A DNA stretch of 64,000 bases from Chlorops oryzae (lineage: Eukaryota; Arthropoda; Insecta; Diptera; Chloropidae), in assembly GCA_020466095.1 (NCBI GenBank), contig CM035807.1, positions 23,647,243 to 23,711,242 of the forward strand, read 5' to 3'. The translations under genes were made by a program, and so were the position numbers. Each line of letters starts with the position of its first letter. Position 1 is the stretch's first letter. Positions 1-11,350 of this stretch are shown in pieces. The notes under the pieces are model-generated. The model saw only the letters and a program-made list of their open reading frames with translations, did no database searches and was not told where the DNA came from.

Positions 1-400
1 GAGATTGTACGAATAATGGGGCGATGAGGGGGTGTACACGATCGATTTTGTTTTGAAAGCTTTGATGGGAAAGAAAATTTTAGAAGTTTTAAGGCCTTTT
101 GGACATGAGGTGCCAAGCTTCTATAGGTTAGGCCGCCCACCAGAAAATTGGTACACTAAGACCATTGTGTTGCCCTTGGGATGGGTTAGGACACTTATTT
201 TAAAAACCATTTTGTTCGCTCAATAAAGCTTGCTATCCTCAAAGGAATAAGTTCCCCAAGTTCGAATAGGGAGTGAAAGAAGTAATATCCCAAGGTTTTA
301 AATCTCAGTTTAGCAAAGGCTGGGCCGACGACGACGGCTGGACGAGATTTTGACATCCTGAGTAATTCCTCAGTCCGTTTATGCCCTATGAGTGCCCAAT
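1..400. other. Unassigned 5' flanking DNA
   Basis: No gene, repeat or regulatory structure could be recognised here. Short open frames exist on both strands but have no domain-like composition and no plausible splice partners. Confidence 0.4.
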
Positions 401-961
401 AGGGCGTTTCAGACGTAAAAAAAAGGTTTTTATTTTGAAAACGGCGGGGTCTCAAACGAAAGATAATGTAAATCGAAAAATTTGGGCATCATTTAAAATT
501 TCTTAAATTGAGCTTTAGAAGTCGCTCAGAGGACTTGAAATTTCGTCAAATAACGCCTTAAAGAGAGCTACAAAATTTTTATTTAGTTTTTGTAAATTTA
601 GAATTTTCAATTTGACAGATTTTCAACTTTTTCTGTATACTTTTAGGGGCAGAAAACACAAAAATTGATTTCAATTAATGGTTTTTCAAGGAACAGTTCG
701 ATGTTTTACCGATCAATTGATTCATAATATGTTTAAGCGATTCGAAAACATTTATTTGAATATAAATTTGTTTATGCAACAGACTTGCATTTAGGCTATA
801 TACCAAAAATGTTACATTTCAACTTAAATGCATCAGCGCGCCATCTAAACCTTAATAAAAAAAATTTCTAATGGTGCCCAAATTTTTCTTTTTGCCTAAA
901 CTTTCTTATTAGACCCCGCCGTCTTCGAATTTCAACACCTTTTTTCACGTCTGAAACGCCC
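401..961. mobile_element. Inverted-repeat MITE, 561 bp, about 0.1-kb arms
   Basis: The left end AGGGCGTTTCAGACGT (401-416) is inverted at the right end (946-961). The inverted similarity continues inward through a poly-A/T stretch and a GGCGGGGTCT block (445-454, inverted near 912-921) to a TTTGGGCA block near 480 and 880. There is no coding capacity, so it is a non-autonomous terminal-inverted-repeat element. No clear target duplication is visible and the superfamily is not assigned. Confidence 0.6.
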
Positions 962-1318
962 TCGTGGTTCATCCTAGTGCCCAAGTTAGTTTAGTTTTCT
1001 CACAAACACCCCCGCTTTCCCATCTCCCTTGAAAGGACCTGTTGGCCCATTCTTCAATGAGAAGGCGACAGCTTGCAAGAAGAACCTGTGTTTGCTCATC
1101 CGTTCGTGGAGCCATCAGAGTGGTGCCATGTCAATCTTCTATAAGTGGTTACAGCTAATATCTATTTTCACTCTGATGTGCATCGAAAGCACCTAAAAGT
1201 TATTTGTCAGTTCAGGATTAGAAGAGTATTAGTGTCCTTAAAGCCATTAGTTAAAAAATTCCTTTTGAAAACCACATTATAATGTTCGTTCTTTTGAAAA
1301 CTCTTTTTTCATACAGTG
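962..1318. other. Unassigned flanking DNA
   Basis: Nothing recognisable was seen in this stretch. Confidence 0.3.
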
Positions 1319-2310
1319 GTTAAAAGGGGTGTTATAATCCGGCGAACCTGACTATCCAGCCCGAATCGTCCCGGTGAAATAGTCAATGATTTCAGCACGA
1401 CATATCGAGCCCTAACCGCCAAATTGACGTAAGTGACAAAAAACAAATTTTACAGGAGAGCGTTTTTTCTGAACTTGTTTGCATTGTCTGGCATACAAAT
1501 TATAAAACTAATAGTGCAATATCTCCGTTAATATTGAGCATATCGTCGTAATATGTGATACTAGGTGATGAGTTTCAGGCTGAAGAACATATTTTCATCA
1601 AAAAGTCAATTTCGGAAAAAATGTCACTTGCGTCAATTTGGCGGTTATGGCTCGATATAGCCGCGACTCCTCCTGATTATACGCCAACTTTCTAATGAAT
1701 TTTTCATACAAGCGGCGTTGGCCGTCATAAGAGTACATGTCACGAATTGGTAATCGAATTTGGAGTAGATCTACTTCATCGTGTCGATACCTCTATCGAT
1801 GACAACGCCATTGAAGTTGAGATAAAAAGCCTATAGAAAAACAATACCCAAACTAATTTCCTATAGAAAAATGATACCCGAGCTTCTCTCGATGGCACTG
1901 CCATTGCAATTGAGAAGTACTAAAATTTTCCCCTTGATATCTTTGGTGAAAAAATTAATGAATTGGTCCTCTGTGAGGTTGATTTCTACATATGTATGTT
2001 TGAATATGCTGAAGATTTTCAAGACCACAAAAGCACCTCAATGCCGTCTTCCGTTCAATTGCTCTATGAAAAATACCCTTTTGCTACGGCGAGTTTTCCA
2101 AATTTAGGAAATTTATGGAAATACATATTTCGAAAATTCCGATTTTATAGCAGTTTTTATTATTTTCATAACAAACCCCATTACTGGAGGTACCCTTAAA
2201 AATGATCCGATCGGGTCCATTCTCGAACTTGTTCTTCCTGATGTCTCCGTCAATACGTAGAGCAAATATCAACTAAGTATATAATAACTCAACTCCTTCA
2301 AAAATCCTTC
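1319..2310 (+). repeat. Degenerate copy of dispersed repeat family A
   Basis: The left edge (GGGGTGTTATAATCCGGCGA) resembles the head of the better copies at 20348 and 42531. The part at about 2060-2310 carries the family's ACTGGAGGTACCCTTAAAAA and CCGATCGGGTCCATTCTCGA blocks and its ACTCAACTCCTTC tail. A separate MITE (1401-1658) interrupts it. It is much decayed and non-coding. Confidence 0.55.
1401..1658. mobile_element. MITE with 36-bp terminal inverted repeats
   Basis: The left arm (1401-1437) starts CATATCGAGCCCTAACCGCC. It is inverted at 1623-1658, ending GGCGGTTATGGCTCGATAT, with about one or two mismatches and a one-base indel. The element is about 258 bp with a non-coding AT-rich core, and lies inside the family A relic. 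Confidence 0.6.
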
Positions 2311-3920
2311 TAACTCCAACTCTCTAGAGTACAATTGATCCAAATATGAAGGATTTTCAGAACATTATCCTTTTTTCGCTGCCCGCTTCACGTAAAATGC
2401 CCCATTTGTGTAATTGCTCAAAGAATCTTTCAATCTTCTTTTAACGGTAAAATCAAATAAAGCCGCCAGAAATCAGCTGACTGGCTCGTTGTCGCAGATA
2501 CATGTCAGCTGTCATACAACAGATACACAGCTGTTTCGCATGCAGTAGATACTTCGAATTGAGTGCTCTCATATTCAATCAAAAGTGTATCTAAAAGAAG
2601 AAATAAATTAATTAAATTAAATTAAAAAAAAAGCTCCTAAGAAAAGGAAAAATTCGTTCAACTCTAACTCAAAGGCGAAACGCGGCCAAACAAAGTCAAA
2701 ATTGCTTCGTTAAATCGTAAACAAAATGCTCTGGTCTTCTTCTTCTTCTCCTCAGAAGAGTGGTAGATACATTCGCCGCGTTGTCAAACACTCCGTTGTT
2801 CGCTTCGAAGTTCGAACAACAACAACAACAACACGGAGGAACTACACAGCTACAACACAAGAGCAATGAAAACAACACAGCTTGAAGCGAATTTAGCAGC
2901 AGCTACTCGCAGACGAATTCGCTTGGTTAGCTGCGTTGAGCTCTTTGTCGGTCATTCGGGCGCTTCTTCGTTTGGCTCTGTTTTTAATTAAAGAATTCTG
3001 TGTGAATTTATTGTAGAAATTCCACAGAAATAATTAATGCAATTAATTGAATTAAAGTACTCAATCGAAATGGAAAGCGAAAAGCATTAAAACCGCGCAA
3101 TCAATTGACTCAAGTGGCTCGAGAACAGCTGCCGAAGAAAAACGAAAAAAAACGAAAACGAAAGAAAAAAACTCGACTCAGTGTGAAAAAGGCGTAGCAA
3201 CTGATGCTTAAAGGAGCGAAAAAAGGAAGGATTTCTATGTGACTCGGAAATTGTGTATTCGAAGAAAAGTGCCGACGAAATTATTGAACAGTTTAAAAGT
3301 ATGAAAAATTGAAAAAATTCTGCCTTGGTTGCTGTTTTTTCTCCGATCCCACCGTCAAAAAAAAAAAAAAAAAAATCGCTTTTAATCAGCTTCACTCACA
3401 CTCAGTGGGTCGGCTTTGTGCGTGGGTCCTTTGAGCTGCGATTTCGCGAAACTCGGCTGCTTCCATCGCAAAAAACAGCGGGAAAAGTGTTCATAAAACT
3501 GATTTCCCACCTGCTTTCTTTCATGGCAAAGTGGAATTTTCTCATAAAATTTGAAAAAATCGCAAAATTCGTCTTTTGTGTATAAAATCAATAAAGTCGC
3601 TTTATTTCTTCAGCAGCAGCAGCAGCAGCAGCAGAGACTCAACTCGATTCGAATCGTTTGTGCTGTGCAGGTTTTATCGTGCTTTCACGTTCACACTTGC
3701 ACGTGCTGTCGCTAGACAACGTCGTTTGGCACGTGAGTGCGTCGTGTTGTCTCGCTCGAACGTTCGAACTACAGTGTATACAATCCCGAGAGCATGCGAA
3801 TTCGCCGCAATTATCTGTTTTTGTTGTCATTTTTTCATTCTTGTAGATACAATTCAACAAACAAAAAGGCCTACAACTGGAGTGTCTTGTATTTTTGTTT
3901 TTTTTTTTTTTTTTTTCAGT
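2311..3920 (+). promoter_or_regulatory. Candidate promoter / untranslated leader region
   Basis: This stretch has higher complexity and CpG content than its surroundings. It contains A-rich, leader-like sequence (about 3060-3330), a perfect (CAG)8 at 3611-3634, and two CACGTG E-boxes at 3700-3705 and 3730-3735. No protein-coding signal is convincing in any frame. In flies such stretches are often promoter plus non-coding first exon, so it could be an upstream first exon of the Ptp99A-like gene or of another gene. That is inference from composition only; no TATA box or start site is clear. Confidence 0.3.
3611..3634. repeat. (CAG)8 trinucleotide microsatellite
   Basis: Eight perfect CAG units, not within a credible coding frame. 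Confidence 0.95.
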
Positions 3921-4994
3921 AATTCAGAATATATATTTTAGACGAAATCTAATCAGAAAAATATAATTTCGAAAAAATATTCGTCGCCCTTTGTCGGAGA
4001 AAAAGGTTCCTCATTATTTTCCAACTGACTTCATTAAAAACTTTGACTCCCAGAGCTTTGATGTTATTTTTAAGCCATTTTTTGGGCATTCATTTGATTT
4101 GTTGTATGGCTCGGAGAACGTGATTATGAGTGAAATGATTATTAAGAAACCCTCATTCGCTCATTGGAAATTTACTCTCTTGCTGCCGTGCCCGGTTTTT
4201 GAAGGCTTTCTCGCCGCAAAATGTATCCTTTGCTTTTTGCCGGGATGATTTTGCTCTTTTGGGGATTTTATTTTGCATTTTCTTTTTTCTTCTCGTCACT
4301 AAATCAATTTGTGTCCAAATTTTAACTTTCCGCTTCATCCTCGAAAGAAGGCACTTGGATACTCCTTGGAAATCGCCGCTATCAAATGGTTTTGCCACAT
4401 TTGAATTGATTTTTCCACATCATCCGAGCATGTGCACATCTTGCTCAGTCAGGTGCATTGACCCCACATCATATGGGCTTGCATACACGATGCTGAGGTT
4501 GTGCGTACAAAAATACATACATATGTACAATATATGTGGGCCTCAAAAATTGCATAAAAAATTTTATAAATGCGAGGCATAGTTGTTTGTACACAAATAC
4601 AAATAGACATAGGTACATAAATAAATGCGGAAGAATATGATTTGGATATTTTTGGCCATAGAAACAAAAAGTTTTCATGTTGATTTCTGCTTGTGTTTTG
4701 AACAAATTTTCTTTGAGTTTTACCCTCACTTAATCCCATAAGTTTTGAATATTTATTTTTTCTATTATTTGGTTTCAATTCGATTGTAACTTGCCTTATC
4801 ACTCGTCAAAATAGTGCTATCAGCTACAATTTTATTTAATTTTTAATTTCTATTTCTATTTTGATACTTCTTATTTTGCTTTTACTCACTCACTCAGAAA
4901 ATCATTACTTTGCCCTTTAAACAAAAATTTTGAAAACTGATATCTCATTTTGTTGGGCAAGGAACCGATTTTAAATAAAAAATGCCAAAAATAT
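3921..4994. other. Unassigned AT-rich 5' flanking DNA
   Basis: AT-rich sequence with short TACATA/TATGTA tracts typical of fly intergenic DNA near 4513-4620. No gene or transposon boundary could be defined. Confidence 0.4.
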
Positions 4995-4995
4995 A

Positions 4996-5720
4996 TACAG
5001 GGTGTTCCATACTCAATAGATAAAAAAAAAAAAGGAGGTGATAGGGGCGGTCCAGACGGACCAAAAATCGTATGACAGGGGGGGGTCGCAAATGCACCCC
5101 TGAGGAGTTACATGCAAAAAACAATATTTTGGTTTTTTCACTGGTGCTTCTCACTTACAGGCCGTAAATTCAAAATCACATATGATATGAAAAGCTTGGC
5201 GGTTTTCCGTTAACACGGTTTTAAATAATTCAACTCCGTTTTCTCTGGTACTACCATCTAAGCCTAAAATAGTGTAATTTCGGCTTTTAAAGTGATTTAA
5301 TTAAAAAGAAATACGATCGAGCCTCTTTTTTTTACTCTTTTCAAAAACTTTGAGTTTTTCTCTTCAATTTGATACCATGGTTGCTAAAAAAAGTTTCACA
5401 ATCAATGCAAAACTAAGGTTTGAAAATAATTATTTTGTATTTTTTACTCCCAGAAAAGTTATTTTAATCAAATTTATTGAGCACACTTTTAGGCAGCATG
5501 AGAAAAAGAAAAATCTAAGAAATTTAAAATTTTCTGAATCGTGTTTTAGTTTTACATATCCGCCTAAAAGTATGCTCACCAATTTAGTCGAATTCTTTCC
5601 GCTCCTCTAGCTCCTTACGAGTGCAAAATGGACCCCCCTTTCCATACAATTTTTTGCTTGTATGGGTTCCCCCTATGATCTCCTTTTTTTTGATCCATTG
5701 AGTATGGAACACCCTGTATA
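4996..5720. mobile_element. Non-autonomous DNA transposon, TIR CAGGGTGTTCC
   Basis: The left terminus TACAGGGTGTTCCATACTCA (from 4996) is inverted exactly at the right terminus (about 5698-5720, ATTGAGTATGGAACACCCTG then TA). TA at each end suggests a TA-inserting (Tc1/mariner-like) family. The interior of about 680 bp has no transposase. The right half (GGACCCCC...CCATACAATTTTTTG...) recurs at about 11042-11143. Confidence 0.7.
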
Positions 5721-5734
5721 TATTTACTTACGAT

Positions 5735-5950
5735 CGATTTTTTCTGATGGCGATGACCAAAATATTTGATGCATTTTTTCTAAAAATATGTGGTTTTTAG
5801 CTTTAAAGGTCTTCAGAATCTCATCTTACTGAGAGATCTTAAAACTATGTAAAAAAAAAGTGTTATGGGGGTTAATTTTCTTTTATATGAGGGATAATTT
5901 GTCTAATCGGATAATGCTTTATCGAGTTTTTCTCTTAAAAGCTGCAATCC
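5735..5950 (+). repeat. Dispersed repeat family F, + copy
   Basis: The blocks GATGGCGATGA, TTTAAAGGTCTTCAGAATCT, TTAAAACTATGTAAAAAAA and ATGAGGGATAATTTGT match, in order, the reverse complement of about 33690-33870. It is non-coding and its ends are not defined. Confidence 0.5.
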
Positions 5951-6391
5951 TCTTTAAAAAAAAATTTTTTTTAATTTTCTTAAACATCTTTTAAACCATT
6001 TTGGACCGGCTGTTAAATTTTTCGAACAAAATTAATGGCTATTTGTTGTCAGTTCAAAATGGGTTAAATATATACCCAGCTGTAATGAGTATTTTTATAG
6101 CTGAAATTTGTCATTTATAGGATAAATTGAACGCATAAATTAAAAAAAATAAATATAAAAATAAAATAAAATATGAACTGGTTCAGGTATGGCAATGACA
6201 GAAAACGACCCCTTTCAGTGATGCCATATGGCATTGCTATGCGCTAGGCATTTCAGAAGACACTTTGAATTGTCTAAATATAAAAAGAAACGCTTAGAAG
6301 GCCAAAATCCATTTAAAAAAAGTACGACTAGGTGTCCTTGTTAAATTAAAATTAATTATTTGTAAACTAGTGTAGAGTTCATAAAATTAAG

Positions 6392-6570
6392 TACAGTAAA
6401 AATCGGTTAAAACGATACCGCTTATAACGATTATTGGTTATAGCGATGAACATTTTAGGTAAAGTTTGGTTCGCTATTCTAATTCTTCTTAATGTCTGTT
6501 ACCGGATATAGCGATTATCGATGGATTTTTGCTGGTCCCTTCGACATCGTTATAACCGATTTTCACTGTA
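6392..6570. mobile_element. MITE with pogo/Tc1-like ends, 175 bp plus TA
   Basis: The TACAGTAAAAATCGGTTAAA left end (6392) is inverted at the right end as ACCGATTTTCACTGTA (to 6570), about 23 of 25 bases matching and TA at both sides. Internal TTATAACGATT and TATAGCGAT motifs recur as subterminal repeats. No coding capacity. The TIR style suits the Tc1/pogo group; no relative is visible in the window to confirm it. Confidence 0.7.
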
Positions 6571-8870
6571 TTCAAGTAAATGTATAGCCTTGGCTGATTC
6601 TTGACAATACCATTGATATATGTATGTGCTAACAAACGATTTTCTTCCCATTCTAATGTGTCTAAAGATGCCTCAAGCATCCACTCATGGGCTTCCAGTC
6701 CTTCAGCCTTATTCTGGGAATTTTTCTATTGAAAAAAATCCTCAAATAAAATTCCTTCAAATTCCTTTGCTTTGAAGAGATATTCAGAAGACTCGTTATT
6801 CCTCTGATTTTTATATTAATTAATTTTTGGTTTTTTTTAATACATTTGAAAATTTTTCTTATTTTTTCTATATTTTTTTTATTTTTAAAAATAATTTTTT
6901 ACATATCTTCTGTGTAATCTTCTTGTTACCTTCTCGTTGTCACAGCAACCTGACGCCTTGGAGTGCCTGAGCTGTTAACTGTTACTTAAAATCTCCCCTC
7001 AAAAAACGATTTAATGATCGAAATTCAACGATTGGCACAAAATATCCAAAGTCATATATCCTCGAATTAATTTTTTTTTCCCAATAACCTTATCCAATTT
7101 AAATCGTATATCCAATTAATAGACTCCGACATATAAGTATCTCTCAAGGGGCAAACAAAGTCTTTTGCCTTTTTTACTATCCCAAATCAATACTCGAGCA
7201 CGTGCCTTTGTTCTCGAATGGTTTTGTTTTCTCTTTGGGAAGAAATTTCAAATCGTTAAATCGTAAAATAGAATTTCAAATATTTTTATTACCTTCCAAA
7301 CTTTGTTCTTCATTCACATTCGGAAGAGGGGGGCGGCAGGTCTTCAAATATTGATGTGAACTCAACAGCACAACAGCTATCGGAAGCTAGAGGGAGGATA
7401 TGCAGCATCGTGGAGCAAACATTCAATGAACTTTATTTGGCCTTAGCTCTTGCTTTGTGTGTGCGGGATACGTCGGAATGATGAAACATATTCGAGATTC
7501 ATGTGCGGCGGCTTTCTTCCAGCCTTCGTCCCGCGAAAAAATTCAATTATTTTCCAATATCTCAAAACGTCAAAGCCGATTCGCAGATTGTCATAGTCAC
7601 AGTTGCCATCGCCGCATCGCCGCATCGCTCCACGCCACGCCACAGCACTCCAATATTCAATTCAGTTCAATTCGATTGAATTCGATGCGGCTCCAAACAG
7701 AATTGATGAGCGATTTCAACGAAAATATCAACACACCGAACCGAATTCGAGCTGAATGGTGCTCCTCGGCTAGAGCAATTTGTCCATGCTGCGATGCTAT
7801 TGCTGCTACTGTCTCTCTCTCTGTCTCTATTCGGCGAATATTTGGAGATGTCAGCGACCTGCTTTTGATTACTTTCTTTTATTTAATTTTTATTATTTTC
7901 AAACGCTTTTCTCGTTCGAATGTCCACACTCAAAAGAAGCATAAAGAACTACTTTTATTTTCCTTTTGCTGTGCTTTTCTTCTTCGCTCAAAAATTTATT
8001 GCTACTATAGATTGTTGTGTCGTTGTGTCGATCTAATTCATTCGGCTAAATGGCTATTTACCAAAATTTCTCTTTCGATGGCATAGTTTTCACTCCACGA
8101 TTAAATGCTTTGACTTGCGTAGGCTGCTGCTGCGACTATTTTCGACCGTCTTTCCCATAAATTGAAATTTCAAAACAAAAAGTTCTCGTCAACACGTGCT
8201 CTCAAGACATCACATTAATTATTGATCATCGCTCGAATACTTGGGCTAAAAAAAAAATTATAATAAAATTTTAAAAATAAAAAATAGAGACACTTAACCA
8301 TCCAGCTGCTGAGCATATGGTCGCCGTGAATTCTTCAATTTATTTATTTTATACCCCCTCTCTTGATTCTGCTTTTCGCACAATCTGTTTCCTTGCCAAT
8401 TCCGTGCCGAAGAACAAGCTGTTAATGAAGCATGTCCGTCCAAAGGGAGAGAGCAGATATGTACATATGTACAATTTTGAACCTTGTTGAACTCGCACTC
8501 TATCCGAAAAACAAAACAAAAAAAAAGAAAACTCTTCAAATAAGTATAATAAATTAAGCCGAGCCGCGGAGGAAAAAGCCAACGATCCACTAAAAAGCAT
8601 AAAAATGTTGCACTGCAATCTCCGATAAAGATACGACCACGACGACGACGACGAAAAAGCAGCAACCAAAGCAAAAAATAAATATGAGAAATAAACACCA
8701 AAAGAATCAAAATCAAAAAATGAAACAAAAATTCAAAACCGAAATGACTCACAATGCGAGTGAGAAGCCGACTGCCTGAGCGGCTCACTGACTGACTGCG
8801 CGACCAACCGGCCGATTAACCGACTAACTGCTTAACTGACTGACTGACTGACTGATAGATAGATTGGTGC
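6571..8870. other. Upstream non-coding region
   Basis: No exon with a recognisable product was found. A 209-codon open frame at 7457-8086 on the + strand reads as arbitrary Ser/His/Arg-rich then Phe/Leu/Cys-rich sequence and looks like chance. The region has patches of non-repetitive, CpG-containing DNA (about 7330-7860) that could be regulatory. A (GAC)n run sits near 8638-8654 and a CTGA/GACT microsatellite lies at about 8788-8866. Confidence 0.4.
8788..8866. repeat. Imperfect (CTGA)n / (GACT)n microsatellite
   Basis: Tandem CTGACTGA units interspersed with CCGACTAAC variants, just upstream of the candidate leader of the phosphatase gene. Confidence 0.8.
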
Positions 8871-8879
8871 TGTTTGGAG

Positions 8880-9339
8880 CTCTCAAGCGGCAACCTCATT
8901 AGCCAGTTGCTTCTCATACGCACGCAGAGTCAGTTTCGGATCCACATTCAGTGTCGTCGGGGCTAGTGAGAAATAAAAAAGTGTCCGGACGCGTTCGATG
9001 TGTGGTGTGAAAATAAAACAAACAAATAAAAAATTTCTTATATTTTAGTTCTGGAAACTACCGCCAAAATGGCCCTTAATATATTATAGAAAAATATTCA
9101 ATATAATTTCAATGTGTGAATGAACACCCTCCCCGCAGACAGGAAATAATGAAAATGATACGCTATTAGAAATTGTCACAAAATAAGTACGAGGAGAGCA
9201 CAGTGGTCACAAATCAGCATTTAAAAGGAAAAAAAAAATACGCACAAATAATTATCATTAAGAATAGAATAAGGAAAAAAAGTGAAAGAAAAAAAACGCA
9301 TCCACCGTCCCCAAACCGATTTCGAGGCATCAACGAGTC
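8880..9339 (+). promoter_or_regulatory. Candidate core promoter and 5' UTR of the Ptp99A-like gene
   Basis: TCAGTT (8930-8935) fits the insect initiator consensus TCAKTY, and a second TTCAGTG occurs at 8947-8953. Downstream to the first ATG the DNA is A-rich and purine-rich, as in many fly 5' leaders. No TATA box lies at the expected distance. The upstream exon structure cannot be set from the sequence, so the leader could also be spliced from further upstream. Confidence 0.35.
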
Positions 9340-9953
9340 ATGCCTCCAATGAGTTCCCGTTCCACAAACATTAGCACAATGAACGCCATTTTGCGGCATG
9401 TATTGAGGATTTTACTTTTCACTGCCATCATCAACGAAAATCTCGGTGCCACCGTACCGACGAGCCAATTACGTGCTGCTGCCGCTACTTTGGATCGAGA
9501 ATTTTCATCGCCCTCACCATTTACGGCACCGAATACACCTGCAACTGCAACGGCACCGGCTCCATCAGCTGCGTTGGTTAACCACGGCAACAGCAACGGC
9601 AACGCCAACGCCGACCCCCGCAACGGATTCAGCCCTCGATGCAACACAAACATTCTTCGTTTTCAATGGCAGCCACGATGATGGCGTTGCCATTGATGAT
9701 ACAATTGCTGGAGCCGCTGATGTGAATGCCGGTATCGGTGGTGGAAACGCTGACGATGGAAACGAATTATTAGTTGAACCCACTTCGCCCGCATCTGTTG
9801 AGCAGCAAGATCAACCCATCGTGCCGCCGACAACGCTCGCTTTTGCCAATGTCGCCGCTGGCAATGGCATAATGGGTGACGTTGGCAATGGCAACGGTAC
9901 GTTCGTCATTGACGATTCCACACCACCCTATGCGGCTGTTGACAATAAATATG
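9340..9953 (+). CDS. Ptp99A: Ptp99A-like receptor tyrosine phosphatase, coding exon 1 (signal peptide and stalk), with apparent frameshift
   Basis: This exon encodes the N-terminus of a type I receptor phosphatase. From ATG 9340 the frame reads a polar lead-in and then a signal peptide with hydrophobic core VLRILLFTAII (residues 21-31), probable cleavage near Gly36/Ala37. Met14 (9379, CACA before ATG) is an alternative start with better context. Next come Ala/Thr/Pro-rich and Thr repeats and a Gly/Asn/Asp-rich acidic segment, likely a disordered extracellular stalk. The frame with the signal peptide stops at 9679-9681. The frame containing FNGSHDDG and reaching the donor is the +1 frame. The switch must lie between about 9571 and 9640; one surplus base, for example in GGTTAA at 9576-9581, would explain it. 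The donor GTAAAT follows 9953 in phase 1, exactly matching exon 2. Either an assembly error or a real allele. About 204 residues once the shift is allowed for. Confidence 0.75.
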
Positions 9954-10468
9954 GTAAATATGTTTTTATTAATATTTTCCTTCTTCTTTTATTTTATGTA
10001 GTTTTTCTCTTTCAATTTTACTCAATCACGGCTTCAAATGACATTTAAAAAAAAATTGTGTTTTATTGAAAGCATAAATCGAGGCAAGCGCGCGTGTGTC
10101 TTTCGTTTCGATGTTGAGGGGTTAAACGATTGTTTAAATCGAAGTGGAAAGTTTCATATGAAAAGAGGAGGAGCGCACTTTGCATTTCTTTGGATGAAAA
10201 TGAATTATTCAATCTGATTGAGTTCAAATTAAAACAAAGCCATTCCGATTTTCCTCCAAAAATATACGAACGAAGAAAGCGAAGAATTTCCATTGTTACG
10301 AAAATGTTTTTCATCTCCAATGAAGCAATCAAATTTTATTTTGGGCCTGTTAAAAACAGGTTTTCTTTTCAACTGAAGGTATTTTTAATCATCACGATTA
10401 TATACCTAATATTAATAATATTAATATTAAGGGACTTAAACCAATCTTTTATCATGTTCACAATGTAG

Positions 10469-10642
10469 GTTTAGAGGCGGATTGATACAATTTGCCGCCC
10501 TAGGCAGTTGAGATTTTTCCGCCTCAGACAAGAGCCTCATTTCTTTTATTGATGCATTGACGGTCAGAATTTGCCGCCCCTGAAAATTTGCCGCCCTCGG
10601 CAGCTGCCTATGTTGCCTATAAGGTAAATCCGCCACTTTATA
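10469..10642. mobile_element. MITE with GGCGGAT termini and repeated TTTGCCGCCC
   Basis: The left end GTTTAGAGGCGGATTGATAC is inverted at the right end as GGTAAATCCGCCACTTTATA (10623-10642), imperfectly. The interior holds three TTTGCCGCCC motifs and several related CCGCC/GGCAG blocks, as in subterminal transposase-binding arrays of small DNA transposons. About 174 bp and non-coding. The superfamily is uncertain. Confidence 0.5.
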
Positions 10643-11041
10643 GGATTAACTTTTCCCTTGAAGAATTAAAAAAAAGTGTTTTCTCAGTTTTCTGTACGAA
10701 ATTACTTTTAAAAAAATCGCCTTTAATTATTTTGGCTTTAACTTATTGGCTTAAGATATTAAATTTTCTCATCTTATTTTCAAAAAATTTATTAGACATA
10801 TGGGGTACCAAATTAAAGGAAATTGATCCAGCATTTTGAATAAAATAAAAAATTTGGGTGTTAATAGGACCTTTTTCATACCAAAATGGCTCTCAAAGTC
10901 AAAAACTATTTAACAAATTTTAAAATTTTGACTTTGAAGGCTCAAATATCCTTGAAGCTGCAATAAAGTGTAAGACTATTTTATACACCTAGAAAGGTCT
11001 GACATTTCTCTGTCGAATTGCATTAAAATTTTTATCTCTTC

Positions 11042-11350
11042 AGGGGTGCATTTTGGACCCCCTCCCCCTCCCATACGATTTTTTGTTCACAATGACCTCT
11101 ATCAACCCTATAGAGGAAAGCACTCAGCTACGGAACACCCTGTATGTATGTCATGTACCTAGTCTAAAAATTGAACAGTTGAAATTTCGACCACCACCTC
11201 TCTCCAAGCTATCAAGAAAAACAAAATTTTTGTGAAAGCTCAAAATCATTTTATAAGTAGTATCCTTATAAAATGTTCTTTGAAGGATTTTATTTTTCCA
11301 AAAAAAAAAATTGTTTTTTGCTTGGTCCAAGATGGGTTAAAGATAGATCG
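11042..11350 (+). repeat. Partial copies of the CAGGGTG-end element and of repeat family C
   Basis: 11042-11143 matches the right half of the 4996-5720 element (GGACCCCC...CCATACGATTTTTTG...GGAACACCCTGTATG). 11160-11350 (TTTCGACCACCACC..., TTTGAAGGATTTTATTTT, AAGATGGGTTAA) matches blocks at about 55190-55320, and in part 61230-61250. The CAGGGTG terminus is intact but its left partner was not found. Confidence 0.5.

Noticed and set aside
7457..8086. 209-codon open frame on the + strand
   Set aside because: Composition changes abruptly and resembles no family; no splice sites or start context support it, and the DNA looks like 5' flank.
8294..8788. 164-codon open frame on the - strand
   Set aside because: Phe/Leu-rich product of A-rich DNA on the opposite strand, overlapping a microsatellite; no recognisable domain.
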